From Cheiracanthium punctorium (Eukaryota; Arthropoda; Arachnida; Araneae; Cheiracanthiidae), in NCBI GenBank assembly GCA_038373885.1, contig JAWZYV010001774.1, positions 62,001-126,000 of the forward strand: a DNA stretch of 64,000 nt, written 5' to 3'. Below are positions 46,132 through 57,955 of this stretch, one piece after another. The notes under the pieces are model-generated. The model saw nothing but the letters and a program-made list of their open reading frames with translations. It was not told the DNA's origin and ran no database searches. The number at the start of each line of letters is the position of its first letter. The stretch's first letter is position 1. The position numbers and the translations under genes are program-made.

Positions 46132-46637
46132 CAGGGTTCCCAAAAAGATGATAACACCCTTTAATTCTTTATCTATTAGAGATTGGGCATTTCAAACAAC
46201 GATTATCAGGGACAGCACATGAATTTGGATATGAACATTTAATGCTAGCGTGTAAAAAATTATTTTCTTTCGTAATTTTTTCACGACCGCTGAAACGTGA
46301 TCATTTCCCTTCGATAGTCAATGAAAAGTGTTTTAAGTCAGCCTACATATATCTTCGTATCGTACCGCTGACAGTTAAGATATGATTCTCAGATTTTCGT
46401 AAAGCACCTCATTAGTGTACGGGGCACATTTGACTAACTGGTTTTTTTTTTTTTTTTTTTGTATGGAGGTCGTGTAACTGTAATTTTAAAACTGTAACTT
46501 TTTTAAAATGAAAGAGAGGAATTAGTTCTTAATAGTCTTTTCTACTATCTTATTTTGAACAATTTTTCAATTACATTGCCACTTATCTCCAATAGATAAA
46601 GAATTAATGCGTGTTACCACCTTTTTCAGACACCCTG
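46132..46637. mobile_element. Mariner-type MITE
   Basis: Flanked by TA; ends CAGGGTTCCCAAAAAG and the reverse complement of CAGGGTGTCTGAAAAAG, with inverted similarity continuing through AATTCTTTATCTATT. No coding region. A relative is at 55711-56045. Confidence 0.75.
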
Positions 46638-48604
46638 TAAATCTTCTAATGCAATGGAATTGCGATCAAATTACGAACTCAAACACCTTTTTCATAATAA
46701 GCGAAAACGAATCTTTCAGCACATAATTTAAGGTTCCCGAAAGTATATTTGCGTAAAAACAGATAGAAAGAGCGAATTTGGTGTTCCTTTTTCTTGCAAT
46801 CTTCGTAATTGCATTCATTGTTGATAAAGAATAAAAATCATTCTGACGCTTTCAAATATTAAGAATCAAAAATAAACCAGAGCATAAAAAAAACCACATG
46901 ACTCAGCAAATTTTCTGTTTTTGAATAAAATTTAGCTATTCAGATTTTAGTGCTTAACCTATGTACCTCAAATGTAAAATGTCGTGATTTACTTTATTTT
47001 ACGAAAGCATTTTAATTCAGAAAATGTTCCGTGATGTTCGTGACGAAAAAAAAAAAAAAAAATACTTTGCTTTAGTATTTATTTTTTCGTCATTTTAAAG
47101 TGTTCCCAAATATTCTTTAAATTTAACCTTCATGAGAATAACCCACGAAAGAAATCTGACGAACATTTGCGTTACAATTGCAAATAAATTAGATGTGCGT
47201 ATTTTTAATCCCAGAGAAACAGAAAAACAAACTTCCCCTGACTTGCCTCTTTAAACAACAACCTCTGGAAGCTACCTAATGAAAATAGTCAAGCATGGCA
47301 ATCATGATGCTTTTTTTCTCAAGTTTTTTTGTTGTTGATATTTTTAAAAATATTTTGACTTTCAAAATTCAAATCAACCGACTGGCATTCTTGATTTCTT
47401 TTTTGTTGTTTATTTAAATTATACGCGTCTACATGTGCTCTGGTTTCTAAGGAAATTGCGCGAAACCATGTTTTGAAGTAACCCTATAACTTACAACGGT
47501 GTGAAAAAAAATTACATTGGAACGTAGTATTCCACGTTAAAAAATACTAAAATGTTGTGATATTTAATTAATATTCGAAGGAAAATGATTTTATCACTCA
47601 GCAGTCTCATTATTGGTTACTGAAGCGCTGATAGCGTTTTTACGTAGGTCAGTCACACAAGAATATAATATTAATGATTGTTTGAAAAGTTCTTAGCCTC
47701 AATTGTTTTTCAAACGTTTCAGGAGCACTTCATTAAGCCACGAATGTATGTTCGAGCGATACAAAGATAAAAATAGCCTTTCTATTGAACTTTATAACTA
47801 ACACATTTTGATCTATTAACTTTTACAGAAATTATTGAACTGCAACATGAATTAAATTTCCTGCTTTTACAATGTTTCTGTACATTACAGTGAGCAATTT
47901 TTAAAACTTCAGCTGTTGACATATAAAGAGCTGATTTGTTATTATAATGCATGCTGATAAAATAGTGTTTACATATTTAATCATTATAATAAATCCTCAA
48001 GATGTCCTTTAGAAGCTGCATATTTTGTGAATTTACTATTTTTGCTGATTTACGAAATATTTCTGATTTCGTGATACATGATACTTTTTTGAAATAACTG
48101 AAAACTTTTTGAAATAATTTACAAAAGAATCATACAAATCCCAAGCTTACGTATGTTACAAAGGTTACAAAAAGTAATACAAAATATTGTTTTCTCTTCT
48201 TACTTTTTCCGACTGTAATGTTTGTTTTTCACATTCTCAACTATAACAACAAAGCTGTTACAGGTAAGCCCATTCACTGAAATTTGTCTGGCACTTATTT
48301 AATTCATATCGGTTTTTTCTTATCTTTTGGGGGTTTAAAAATATGCATTTTATATTTAAAATTGCTAGAAAATAAAATGGTTTCTTTTGTATCGTTCTTA
48401 TTTTTCGAATTTACTTTTTTTCAAATAATTTTCTTTTTCCTTAACAAAAGAAGAAATGGCTATGCAGTTCGATTTCCGAGGTTGAATATTATGATTTTAA
48501 AACCTCAGTAACTGTTGAAAGACGTTTTTGAATTAAGTTAAGTTTCTTTCTGAACAGAAACTAAATTTTTTGTACTCTGCGTTAAAATGCATGGGGCTAC
48601 TTTT
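46638..48604. other. Intergenic sequence, nothing recognised
   Basis: AT-rich, a poly(A) tract near 47046-47062. No gene, RNA gene or named repeat supported. Confidence 0.45.
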
Positions 48605-48770
48605 ATGCAGCGGAATCTAGACTTTACGCGAGAGATGGTTTCCAAGAATCCTCGCGTAAAAGAAAAATTTGTGAGATAGGGCATATAAACGACTTGTCGA
48701 AACATACAAATTAATTTTAGTAACTTATAAACACACCTCTAACTGTTTTAAACTATTCCCTAACTATATA
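48605..48770. repeat. Dispersed repeat fragment (also at 55577-55710)
   Basis: Shared phrases with 55577-55710 include GTTTCCAAGAATCCTCGCGTAAA versus a GTTTCAAGAACCCTTCGCGTAA version, and a common end TAAAC.ATTCCCTAAC. It resembles an end of a pogo-like transposon. Confidence 0.45.
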
Positions 48771-50173
48771 CAGTAGAGTCTCGCTATTCCGAACCCATCT
48801 ATTTTGAAAATCCGCTTATTACGAACAGAGTTCAGAAAAAATACTGATTTTTTAATTTTAAAAACGAGAAATTAAAAAAACATTCGGGAATAAATATACA
48901 TTTATTTACGTCTGAAACCAGACTGGAATGAAATCTGCTTACTTACAGTACATGTTGACTCCATTTATACAATCCCCGCACTTAATTTAGGCCTTAACAA
49001 GTAAATACAGCAACCTTTCCCTTATGTACCTCTCAGTTATACACTTCTCTCTTTTATACGCGAATTTTGAAAGGTCCCGTTACGAGGAATAGGAAAATAA
49101 TGGTATAGGTGTCTCACTTATAAGCGCCACTTTGAATTGTGTGTCTCAGTTATAGGCGAAAATAAACAGCGCAATTGACAAATCTTGTCATACAGATGTA
49201 CTTTTTTCCGCCGTAGTCCTCGAAGACACAAGGTGTTTAAAAAGTGTGAATGTTGTGAATGTTAATGAAAATATAATATCAAGTAAAGTAAGACATTAAA
49301 ACTCTTTTCGATGAGTTTCGGTGAAGCTGGTGATAAATAAGACGGTAATGATGAAACTGATCCTTCTGTGTGATCTTATGCTACTGCTTTAGAATCCCTT
49401 AGAAAAATTGAGACGTTATCTATAAAATTCTAACTTCATTTCAAATACTCTCATTAACAACATATATTATACTGCATTACAAACGTGGCCTAAAGAAAAA
49501 AATACTACGGTACTTATGACATTTTGATAAAAAAAAATGTTAGTACAATTTAAGTTTCGTCTGCGTAAAATGAAATTATACGTCCATTCTATTTTTGAAT
49601 TTAAAGCTTTTTCCAATGGCTGGCCTCTGACCCTGGAGGCATGCCACTACTAAGGTCGGAGATGTTGGTAATTATGGGGGGCACCTAGTAGGTGGACTAA
49701 CGTCGCCCCCTTAAAGGGTCGGACACAATGGCATCCACGCCCAGTCGGGGATCGAACCCCGACTGCCGAGAGTTGAACTCGAAGCCGTAGCACGGCACTT
49801 TACCCATCAAACAATCTACTCGGCATTTGAGTCTGAATTAAATTATTGTCACTTCGAATTTGAATTAAAAGTTAAATTGTATAGTTAAATATTTTAAAAT
49901 ATAATATTACTCTTGTTAACTGAAAAAGTATTATTAAGTGCATCTTTTTTTCTCAAATGTTTTATCTGCCGTAATTTAGATGAAGCGTATGAAAATAAAA
50001 CTCTTTCAGTCATCCGTGGCTCTCAGTTATTCGCGATTTTAAATCCGGCTCTTAAAACGAGTGTAGTGAAAGATCACTGTAAGGTGATATTATTCCTAAA
50101 ATCCGCCTATTCCGAATTCCCGCTAAAACGAACTGTTTCGGTCCCAATTAATTCGGAAAGCAGTACTCTATTA
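48771..50173. mobile_element. Pogo-like element with inverted ends, relict
   Basis: It starts CAGTAGAGTCTCGCTATTCC after a TA and ends near 50173 with an imperfect inverse (CGGAAAGCAGTACTCTA). A second pair of inverted phrases (AAAATCCGC and CCGAAT types) lies inside. No transposase is readable. A SINE is inserted at 49612-49826. Confidence 0.5.
49612..49826 (-). mobile_element. tRNA-derived SINE of a second family
   Basis: On the minus strand a tRNA-like head with a perfect box B (GGGGTTCGATCCCC, 49747-49760) near ATTGTTTGATGGGTAAAG, followed by a body of about 120 bases. It lies inside the pogo-like relict. Confidence 0.7.
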
Positions 50174-50312
50174 ACATTCCCCACATGATCTAAGGAATAA
50201 ATGTATGTTGGTACTACTTCCTGTAAGGAAAAATCTCACGCTTGTGGAAAGTGGAGTAATAATATCCAGTCCCATAAGATTGATTGTATAGTAGCGTGAG
50301 TCCACTGCGTAT

Positions 50313-50870
50313 TGTTACGAATTTTCGGTGCAACCGGCTATTCTGGGGTTTAAAATAGTTCAAAATTCGTATTCTACGCGTGAAATAGTTAAATTTTGCT
50401 TTTAGTTGCATCAAAATCGGTCAACTAGAACGGGAGATGCGGAGGTTTAGGTTTCTCCATTGATTTCTGTAGCAATTTCTAGAAATCTCCAGAAATATTG
50501 GTTCTAGACCTTTGGTAACTTTTTTTTTTGAAGCTTTGCTTTTAAGTGCTGTGTCTAAATTCTTCATTACTGAGTCTGAGGGACTGTTAGTGATATCCCT
50601 CGTATACTTCCACTGAATTTTTGCCTGTAGAAGTGTTTTATTTTGTGTGAGAAATACAGCATTTATGAAAGCTACGGTATTGAGCGGACTTTTATAAACG
50701 AGCTACTAGCCGTTAGTGCCTGTGAATTTTGTACAGCTGATTGTTCGATGAAGTTCTAGAAGTAATGAAGCTTGTGTTCCGTCCTGACAAGTGGTCTCTT
50801 TTCTAGAACTTTCTACACCAACTGAACTTTAGAACAACGAACTCGGGAATTAGCAGAGTATTCTGTAACA
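50313..50870. mobile_element. Solo LTR
   Basis: It begins TGTTAC and ends GTAACA, perfect inverted ends with TG...CA, and is flanked by the 4-bp duplication GTAT (50309-50312 and 50871-50874). It is 558 bp with no internal region on either side, so it is an LTR left by recombination of an LTR retrotransposon. Confidence 0.8.
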
Positions 50871-50874
50871 GTAT

Positions 50875-51815
50875 GAAGCTCTTTTTAACTAAATAAACTT
50901 AGTGTCCTTTGAGATCGCAAAGCAATAAGTTTTGCCAAGTTTTCCTAGAACACTATTTTAAGCCGCTTGATTAAATGGTTGGGGGAAAAATTAAAATGGA
51001 TTTTTAATAACGTTAGCGCAGACGAACGTTATTTTTACGGGTTGTTATGAAAACAGAAAATCCGACGAAAAAAGAAGACTGTCCGTAAATACGGTTAAAA
51101 TACTACACAAAACATTTCTTCGTAAGTTAATAAATCTCAATCATTCATGGTTTTCATCTTCAATGGTTATACCACAAGGCCATTAACCTATCAAGGAAAA
51201 CTGGATAGTTCCGTTTAAAAGTAAAATACGCTATGTGCATAGCAATTTTAGCTCCGTCACGTGGCATTTGCTAGCAACCTTGAACACTTTGAAGTTCAAG
51301 GAGGGACACAAACATCAAGTAGGGATAGTTCAGTTGGTCTATGATACGAGATGAAGATGATGCTTACTTATCACATGACAATAACGTTTTTGTTAAAATT
51401 ATCGATTCCTGCTGCACTTTGCAACAATTGGTCTATCTTCAGTTTTTCATTACCATTGCCCCCGCCCCTACAAAATGGTAAGATGTTCTTTTATTTTTAT
51501 TACCGATACATTAGGCGGACCATGGTAAATTATTGTTGTATTGTATATTCGAATAAAACGTACTTTGTAGAATTTTTAAATTAAATGCAAGTATAACAAG
51601 AGAGTCTTGCGCTATCTGCTAAGTTTATTATTATTATTATTACTATTATTTGTGTGTGAACAATTTCTCGACTCTGAAATCTTAAAAAAAAGTGTAATGA
51701 CTGAAGTTCTAAGCTTTCATATTGAAACTTTTTTAACAGAGATAAATAATAATAAGAGACAGTGTTAGTGACCAACCAATTTACAGCTATATTTGCACTA
51801 ATATACTGCATAAAT
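50875..51815. other. Intergenic sequence, nothing recognised
   Basis: ATT/ATC-rich; an (ATT)n run at about 51626-51652. No gene supported. Confidence 0.45.
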
Positions 51816-52081
51816 GGAAGCTCCGTGGTGTAACGGTTAGGGCATTGTGCTGCCACGCCACAGGTCTGGAGTGCGATTCCCGGGCTGGGCAAGGTTGACT
51901 CAGCCTCGCATCCCTTGAGTGGGTCGATAAATGAGGATGAAACTAAACACTGGAGGCTTCGCGTCAGGCTGACCACGTGACCTGGCCGAGGCATATGCTT
52001 CTGCACCACAGAGCCCATGGTCGCGAAGGGCGTGGTTGGGCAGGACAGGTCTTGGCACCTCGTGGGCTGTTGCGCCAATGT
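51816..52081 (+). mobile_element. tRNA-derived SINE, copy 2
   Basis: A well-preserved tRNA-like head: box A CGTGGTGTAACGGTTAGGG and box B GGAGTGCGATTCCC. The body matches the SINE at 13373 (TGGGTCGATAAA, CTAAACACTGG, GTCGCGAAGG, GGGCTGTTGCGCC). MITE copy F follows directly, apparently inserted into the SINE's 3' part. Confidence 0.8.
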
Positions 52082-52470
52082 TTAACCCTTTAACGCGCAG
52101 TGTTCCCGCTCTGGGAACACCAAACTCTGACGTTTTGACTGTTGCCAGTCACGAAGAATAGATTTAATTTCTATAAAAATAGTTGCGGGTGACATAGCTC
52201 CACGAGAATCCTTTACTTTTTAGCACGTCATTTACCATATAAAAAATTTTTCACGATTATTTTTAACAGCACTGACATTTACTGAAAAATGGAAGAATGC
52301 GAGAACAGCTGGATAGATTGCCCAATGCTGAAAAAAGGTCAGCCGTTGCCATCGCTCGACTTAACTACCAGCAAGATGTCGGACACCATCCTGCTGGTAG
52401 TTAAGTCGAGCGATGGCAACGGCTGACCTTTCTTTCAGCATTGGGAAAGCGTTGCGCCTCACAGGGTTAA
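52082..52470 (+). mobile_element. TTAA-flanked MITE, copy F (simple hairpin)
   Basis: TTAA ends and the family's left half. Here the hairpin arms meet around a short loop (52375-52395) without the expanded centre of copies B, C and E, so this may be closest to the basic form. Confidence 0.85.
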
Positions 52471-52954
52471 ATGCATATATTAGCTCAAATATAGCAGCAC
52501 AGCACGGTGCTGCACTAGTGAATTGCGGGTATTAAGGCATCTATAGCCGAAATTGACTGTCAACTAGTTAGCAATCTCGTTCTTCTCGCGGGAAGGATAT
52601 TTATTTTCGGAACTAGAAAAGTAAATATGAATTTAAAAAAAAAATACTTCTCGACATATATGTGCAATCTTTTAGACTGATTGTGAAGGACTTAATTAAA
52701 GGAAAATAATTTAACCCATGTTGCTTTAGCTTACCTTCTTTCTAATGCATCCACCAAAGAAAGAAACTGGAACGAAAAACCTGCCTTTTCAAGTTGCTAT
52801 AGTATTATATGAAATTGTATCAGTTGATAAATTATTTTGATGCAATAATTTATAAGTAAAAAAATCTCACGTGGACACGACATGACTTCCATACATGTCT
52901 ATTAAATTGTCGACGTTTTTGATACATTCCCGGCGTCCTCTGCCCCCTACCCTT
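52471..52954. other. Intergenic sequence, nothing recognised
   Basis: No gene or repeat supported. Confidence 0.4.
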
Positions 52955-53053
52955 GTAGCACAATTAGTCCAAAAGACGTTTGAAACACGTTTTTTAACGT
53001 CACAAAACGTGTTTCCAACGTAATTTAAACGTTTTTTGAACTAGTTGTGCTAC
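52955..53053. repeat. Small foldback element
   Basis: GTAGCACAATTAGT on the left faces ACTAGTTGTGCTAC on the right, and inner arms pair around AAACACGTTTT and AAAACGTGTTT. About 99 bp. Confidence 0.65.
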
Positions 53054-53235
53054 TAGGATACTTGCTAAAATTATTTTTTGGAAAGTGCTTCGCAATCAAT
53101 TTTGCACATGCATGCACGCCAACCTCCGATCCGAGAATTGCTTTGCGATTCTTTATGGGATCACTAATTTGCTCGCATGATCCGTACAACTTTAGTTTCA
53201 AGTACCAAGCCCGTTCAACAAGACTCACAAGTACC

Positions 53236-53390
53236 AAAGCCGTAGCCAAGGGGGGGGGGGTTAGGGGTAAAAACCCTCTCCAAAAGTCCCAGAAACATGT
53301 ATTACTATTTGTGGTAGGGTATAAAAAAACTGCCACATTGAAACATAAAACTCAACCCCCCACCCCCCGCAGAAATTTTTTCATGGGTAG
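53236..53390. repeat. Degraded CGTAGCC-type hAT MITE
   Basis: The left end reads GCCGTAGCCAAGGGGGGG, and C runs with AGAAATTTTTTCATGGG lie on the right, as in the element at 20955-21131. Neither terminal CAGGGG is preserved. Confidence 0.4.
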
Positions 53391-53917
53391 GGTTTTGTCA
53401 AGTACTAAATATATTAATTTCAATTTTCAGCTGCTTTTCCATTGCTCAAGCGTGACTATTCACCAGCGGCGGCTCGTAGGATACAGCAAATACTGCCGAG
53501 CTGCACTTGAAATTATCAGCACATACTTTAAAATAATTTATTCTACTAATTTTCTTAAATTCAGAATCGAATTATGGAATTCCTGTACTAAATTTTTAAA
53601 AAATCTCAGAAAAAAAAAAAAAGTATTTTAGTAACTGCCGGATCGCTCATTCAGAGAAAAAGCCCTTTATTCTTCCCGCAATTCAACTGCGAAAGTCTTT
53701 GGTAAAGCCCTCAGAGCTGATAAAGAAATTGGCAGCACCGTTGCCATGGCAACGACTATGTAAGCAGTCTTTCCGGCATAGGGGGTATGTAGCTAAGATT
53801 CAGCTGATGAAAGGTTTTCGAACTACGGCTGCACTTGTGAATTCGCCTAACTGATTGGCCCGGACGAGCAGTGAGGGAGGAGGTAAGACACAGAGAATAT
53901 TCTTACGGAAGCAAAAG

Positions 53918-53954
<37 letters not shown>

Positions 53955-54035
53955 ACTGGAGAGGTTGAAAGTTTTTAGCTTTATTTGTTACTGTGTCCAT
54001 GTGTTATACAATTTATGATTTAACCGTTTTGAAAC
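53391..54035. other. Intergenic sequence, nothing recognised
   Basis: A T-rich stretch at 53921-53955. A short open frame covering 53047-53631 runs across repeats and is not supported as a gene. Confidence 0.4.
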
Positions 54036-54410
54036 ATGGAGCCCCGTTATGATCCAGTTTGCGTCTTGCTTGAAACTCCGTTTAACATATGGAAAGAAGA
54101 TAATAAACGACAACCACTAAAAGAGAATAGACCGAAACCAAAATTGTCCATTCATAAGAAAAAAGCAGGTTCGTCTCAGTGTGGTCGTAGCTTCCAGGCA
54201 TCATGGTATGCACTATTCTCGTGGCTATGTGGCAGTTTTTTCATCAAAGCAGTATTGTTTTTAAGCAAGCAAGAACTGGCATTTAGAGGAAATGGCGAGC
54301 GAGAAAATTCTTTAAACAGGGGGAATTTTAAAGAGCTCTTAAAATTATTGATATCTGAATTAAAACAACGCCTTTTTATGAGGACATCACTGATCGATTC
54401 GCAAGTTTAA
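54036..54410 (+). pseudogene. hAT/ZMYM-like TTF-domain fragment, internally deleted
   Basis: An open stretch of 124 codons. The part GRSFQASWYALFSWL matches the start of the TTF-type zinc finger region of hAT transposases and ZMYM1-like proteins (SWY..FPWL), and KQELAFRGNGE with SLNRGNFKELLKLL matches the segment after that finger. The cysteine-bearing finger between them is missing, so this is a deletion product. The first 45 residues (MEPRYDPVCVLLETP...) are not recognised. It could be a fossil transposon or a domesticated fragment; the missing finger favours a fossil. Confidence 0.5.
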
Positions 54411-54792
54411 AGGAAAGGGGGGTTGATTTGACTTATAAAAAATAAGTAAGATTTCCTTTCTTTTTTCTTTTCTTCTCAAGTTATCATTACAAAAGAAAAT
54501 TCTAAGGAAACTTCGAATCAGACACGGATTAATGCAATTTTGTGGATAAGAGCGGTTGATTGAAATTTATGTCCATTTTATGGAAGTAAAATAGGATCTC
54601 TTTACATTTTTTATGTAATTTCTTTTTTTTTATCCTCGGTGAGGGCTGAATTCGCCAGCTTTCAAATTCAGTAACAAAGATTTTCCATTCCTCTCCGGAG
54701 GAAGGAGGGAGGGGGCTCATATGTTTCCGGTTGCACTAACATTTTTGACCACGAACCGCCACTGCTATTCACTCCCTTTATTGTGGAGCCAG

Positions 54793-54984
54793 AGTCTTAT
54801 TATCGCCTGGGCAAATCGGGACTTTGCCCAGGGCCCCCGGCTCAAAAGGGCCCCCAATATCAAATGTTATTCTGAAATATTCTTTTTTATATCAAACTTT
54901 TATGAAAAATAAAACAAATTTCATAGGTCTGGATCCCCAAATTCATCAATGCCCGGCGCCCCAGTTGGTCATAATCAGGCTCTG
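54793..54984 (+). repeat. GGGCCC-type MITE, copy 1
   Basis: It begins near TTATTATCGCCTGGGC and continues ACTTTGCCCAGGGCCCC; the end reads GGTCATAATCAGGCTCTG. Related copies are at 55797-55957 (opposite strand) and 61343-61515. Ends are roughly inverted (ATTATCG, ATAATC). Confidence 0.65.
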
Positions 54985-55576
54985 TGTGGAGCATACGTTT
55001 GAAATGAACGCTCTCTTCATTTGCTCTGAAACACATGACCTCGGGAGATATTCAGCTAAAAGTTTTCTGTGTTTCTCCAGATCCTTTATGAGAATTTTAA
55101 ATCATCATTATAAAATAAACAGGAAGTGGCGCAAAATACTTGGAATTAATACTTAGATATTCGTATGTATTACCTTTTATTTTTACATCTTACAAGATTT
55201 TTATGGATCTCTCTTTTTTTTCCTTCTTTCTTTTAAGAAGAATGGAATGCTTGAAAAGAACGTTCTGGACCCCTACCCTAGGTAGGTTAAAAATTTTTGA
55301 AAATCCTCTGTTACCAAGCAACTCGTTACAAACCTCACCTTCATACCAAATTTCGTATTATTAGCTTCAATAGTTTTGACTAGGCGAAATAACGACATTT
55401 CTTTCTATCTCCTATAATATAATGGCACAGAAAATATATCTATATACAGAAACCCCTTTTTACTCAATTATCAAAAATGATTGAAGGTTAACGTCCTCCA
55501 TTTTTAGATCGATGTGGATATGTTGTGATATAGCCAACATTAAGGTAGTAGTTATATTGATACACATTTTTTTATT
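54985..55576. other. Intergenic sequence, nothing recognised
   Basis: Short open frames have no motif. Confidence 0.4.
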
Positions 55577-55710
55577 ACGTACAGTGAACTCTTGACTTAC
55601 CGAGGAATGTGTTTCAAGAACCCTTCGCGTAAATGAAAATTTCACGTCGTGATCGGAGTATATGCACTAATAAACACCCTTCAAACGTTTTAAACCATTC
55701 CCTAACCACA
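55577..55710. repeat. Dispersed repeat fragment (partner of 48605-48770)
   Basis: Same family as 48605-48770, ending with TTTAAACCATTCCCTAAC right before a mariner-type MITE. Confidence 0.45.
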
Positions 55711-56045
55711 CAGGATGTCCCAAAAAAGCGTGGTAACGGGGTTTAATTCTTTACCTTTTAGAAGAGTGTTTTCGTAGCATAATGTTTTTTTTTTCGCAGG
55801 GCCCGATTATGATCAACAGGGGCCGCTGGCAATGATGAATTTGGGGGCACACATCTATGAAATTTGTTTTATTTTTCCTAAACTTTTTATATAAAATAGA
55901 ATATTTCAGAACAGCATTTGAAATTTGGGGCCCTGGGCAAAGTCCCGATTTGCCCATTGAACATTTTTTCAATTTACATTGCCCACTGTGATCTGTAACA
56001 GATAAAGAATTAAAGCCCATTACCACCTTTTTGGGACTCGACGTA
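55711..56045. mobile_element. Mariner-type MITE with nested GGGCCC element
   Basis: Left CAGGATGTCCCAAAAAAG with GTGGTAACGGGGTTTAATTC; right the inverse with CCACCTTTTTGGGACTCG. It is related to 46132-46637. The GGGCCC-type copy 2 (55797-55957) lies within. Confidence 0.65.
55797..55957 (-). repeat. GGGCCC-type MITE, copy 2
   Basis: Starts CAGGGCCCGATTATGATC and ends GGGCAAAGTCCCGATTTGCC, the reverse of copies 1 and 3. Confidence 0.65.
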
Positions 56046-57689
56046 TATTTCCATTTCATAAAATATTAAATAAAACCAGGTTAGACTAGGACGGTTTGGA
56101 TGCTTCCGCCTTCAGCGTTGCAACGCGAGATGGAATACCGTTCGCTGATTGGCTTCTTCAGTAGCAAATCCCGAAGACGATAACTAACCCTCAAACCGAG
56201 CACTTCTGTTTGCTCTTCTTACTTCTGAAAAAAAAAAATGTGTTGTGGGTGAAAAGTCCGTGATACTTCCGAGGTACGTTACTCGTGAAAAAATCGCGCA
56301 ATATGCTAAGAATAAGATAGATGGCGTTGTAGCGTGAGTCCACTTAACAAAGAGCTGAACTTTAAAAGATGGCTATTCAGTACATTGGCATGAGCAATCG
56401 TCTCTAACTCTCACATTCACTTGATACTGTTGCAGAAACTTCGCTGAACTGTCGTGTTCGTGCGCATGTGTCGAAAGCTCCAATAACTAATCGAGTTTTT
56501 TGGTCGGGAACGATGATCTTCTATGTATATATAAACACGCTAAGCAAAACTTTTTGTTCCTTTTGCAGCGCACTGCTCGAACGGATGACCGTGAAATTCG
56601 GCACAGTTAAAGTTCATATGGAGTTGTTTGTGCGAATGTTAAAGTTTTTGTGTAGTATATGCTAATGCGCCGTAAAAACTTAGAGAAGTAATTTGCCACG
56701 CAGTATTTCGCGCCAAGTCGGGCGATGGTTCCATTGTTGTGTCGATTTTGAAATAGCAACACTTAGTTTCAGCGGTACTCTAGGGTTATAGTATTAAAAC
56801 AAAATTTGCAAAAAAATGGAATTATTATCCATTTGGTGATACGCCAATGACTAAAATATGCTTTAGCAATGTGCTTGGTGACTCTTTTTAGACGGCGATA
56901 AGTGCGTGAAGTGCTGTAAATTCTATGTTTGAAAGCTGTGGAAAAACCTTGGAGGAGAGAATAATATTTAACTAATCGTTCCTCCAAGGGAAAAACGAAC
57001 CGAGTAGGGCAGGTCGCTATCCAAGAGACGCTACTCAGAAACGCGCCAATTCGACAATTTCTTCATAATCTCCCGCCAGGCAGTATGCCAAAGCAAATTT
57101 TCTCCAAAAATATTGCTGAAGAAATACCTCAGCAATTAAGAGGGAATGAAAATAATATTATTAATGAAGTGTATTGAAGTATTTCCGAAAACATACTCTC
57201 TGATAACATACTGAAGTCAGTTATAATAGAACCTAAAAATGATGATTGAACTTTTATTAATGTTGGCTTAATGGAATATCTGATGAATAGAGAACATTTC
57301 ACCGTAGCTACGATTAAATAATTTGCCATGATGACAATGAAATCAGTAACTATCCAGTAGAGTTTTTAAATTCTTTGACTGTGAGTGGTTTGGGGTTTTT
57401 TTTTTTTTTTTTTTTCGATTAGCCGGGAGCAAGTGGAAATTTGCCAAATAATTGTGATCTGCTCCAAATGCTTACAAACCTAAAGCGATTTCCAGTACAT
57501 AGTTGTTTATCCCTTTCCATATTTTGGAAGTTTAATTTGATTCAATTCTACACGTTTTCAGAAATTCCCTATTATATAACCAATAAGCACACAAATTTCT
57601 TTTTAGTATATTGATATTTTTGTATATATTGATATCTGTATCTAAATACTATTTTGTATACGGATTAAAATTTCCCCCTTTCTTTTTTT
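56046..57689. other. Intergenic sequence, no supported gene
   Basis: 56090-56220 is somewhat richer in G and C than its surroundings. A poly(T) tract at 57397-57415. Open frames on both strands lack motifs. Confidence 0.4.
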
Positions 57690-57955
57690 TTGGGGGGGGG
57701 GAGAGACAATGTTTCAGAAGTAGTCTTTAGACGTTTCCCAGAAAAAACAGTTGGCGGGATTTGCACCTTGCTAATAGAAAAATACCATAGTTTGTCAGCA
57801 CATAAGTTAGTAAATTGCATCGTTATACTAATAAGAAACTTAAATACAAAGGAAGCATTAGTCCATGGAACAGGAATGCGCATCAAGTTTATACATCCTA
57901 ATGCTATAGATTGCGAAGATTGAACTGGAACCGCAGGCAATAAAATCTGGTACTA
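57690..57955 (+). pseudogene. Helitron/Pif1 helicase fragment
   Basis: The reading SAHKLVNCIVILIRNLNTKE, then ALVHGTGMRIKFIHPNAIDC, a stop, and TGTAGNK follows the pattern of the region between Pif1 helicase motifs in Helitrons (PPHKLNL...LRNL....GL.NGTR). It differs from the copy at 28497-29780, so it stems from another Helitron family. Short, with an internal stop. Confidence 0.6.

Noticed and set aside
51816..51890. A functional tRNA gene on the + strand
   Set aside because: The head continues into a SINE body shared with 13373-13678, and the stems are not complete.
53047..53631. 194-codon open frame as a gene
   Set aside because: It spans a degraded hAT MITE with G/C runs and has no conserved segment.
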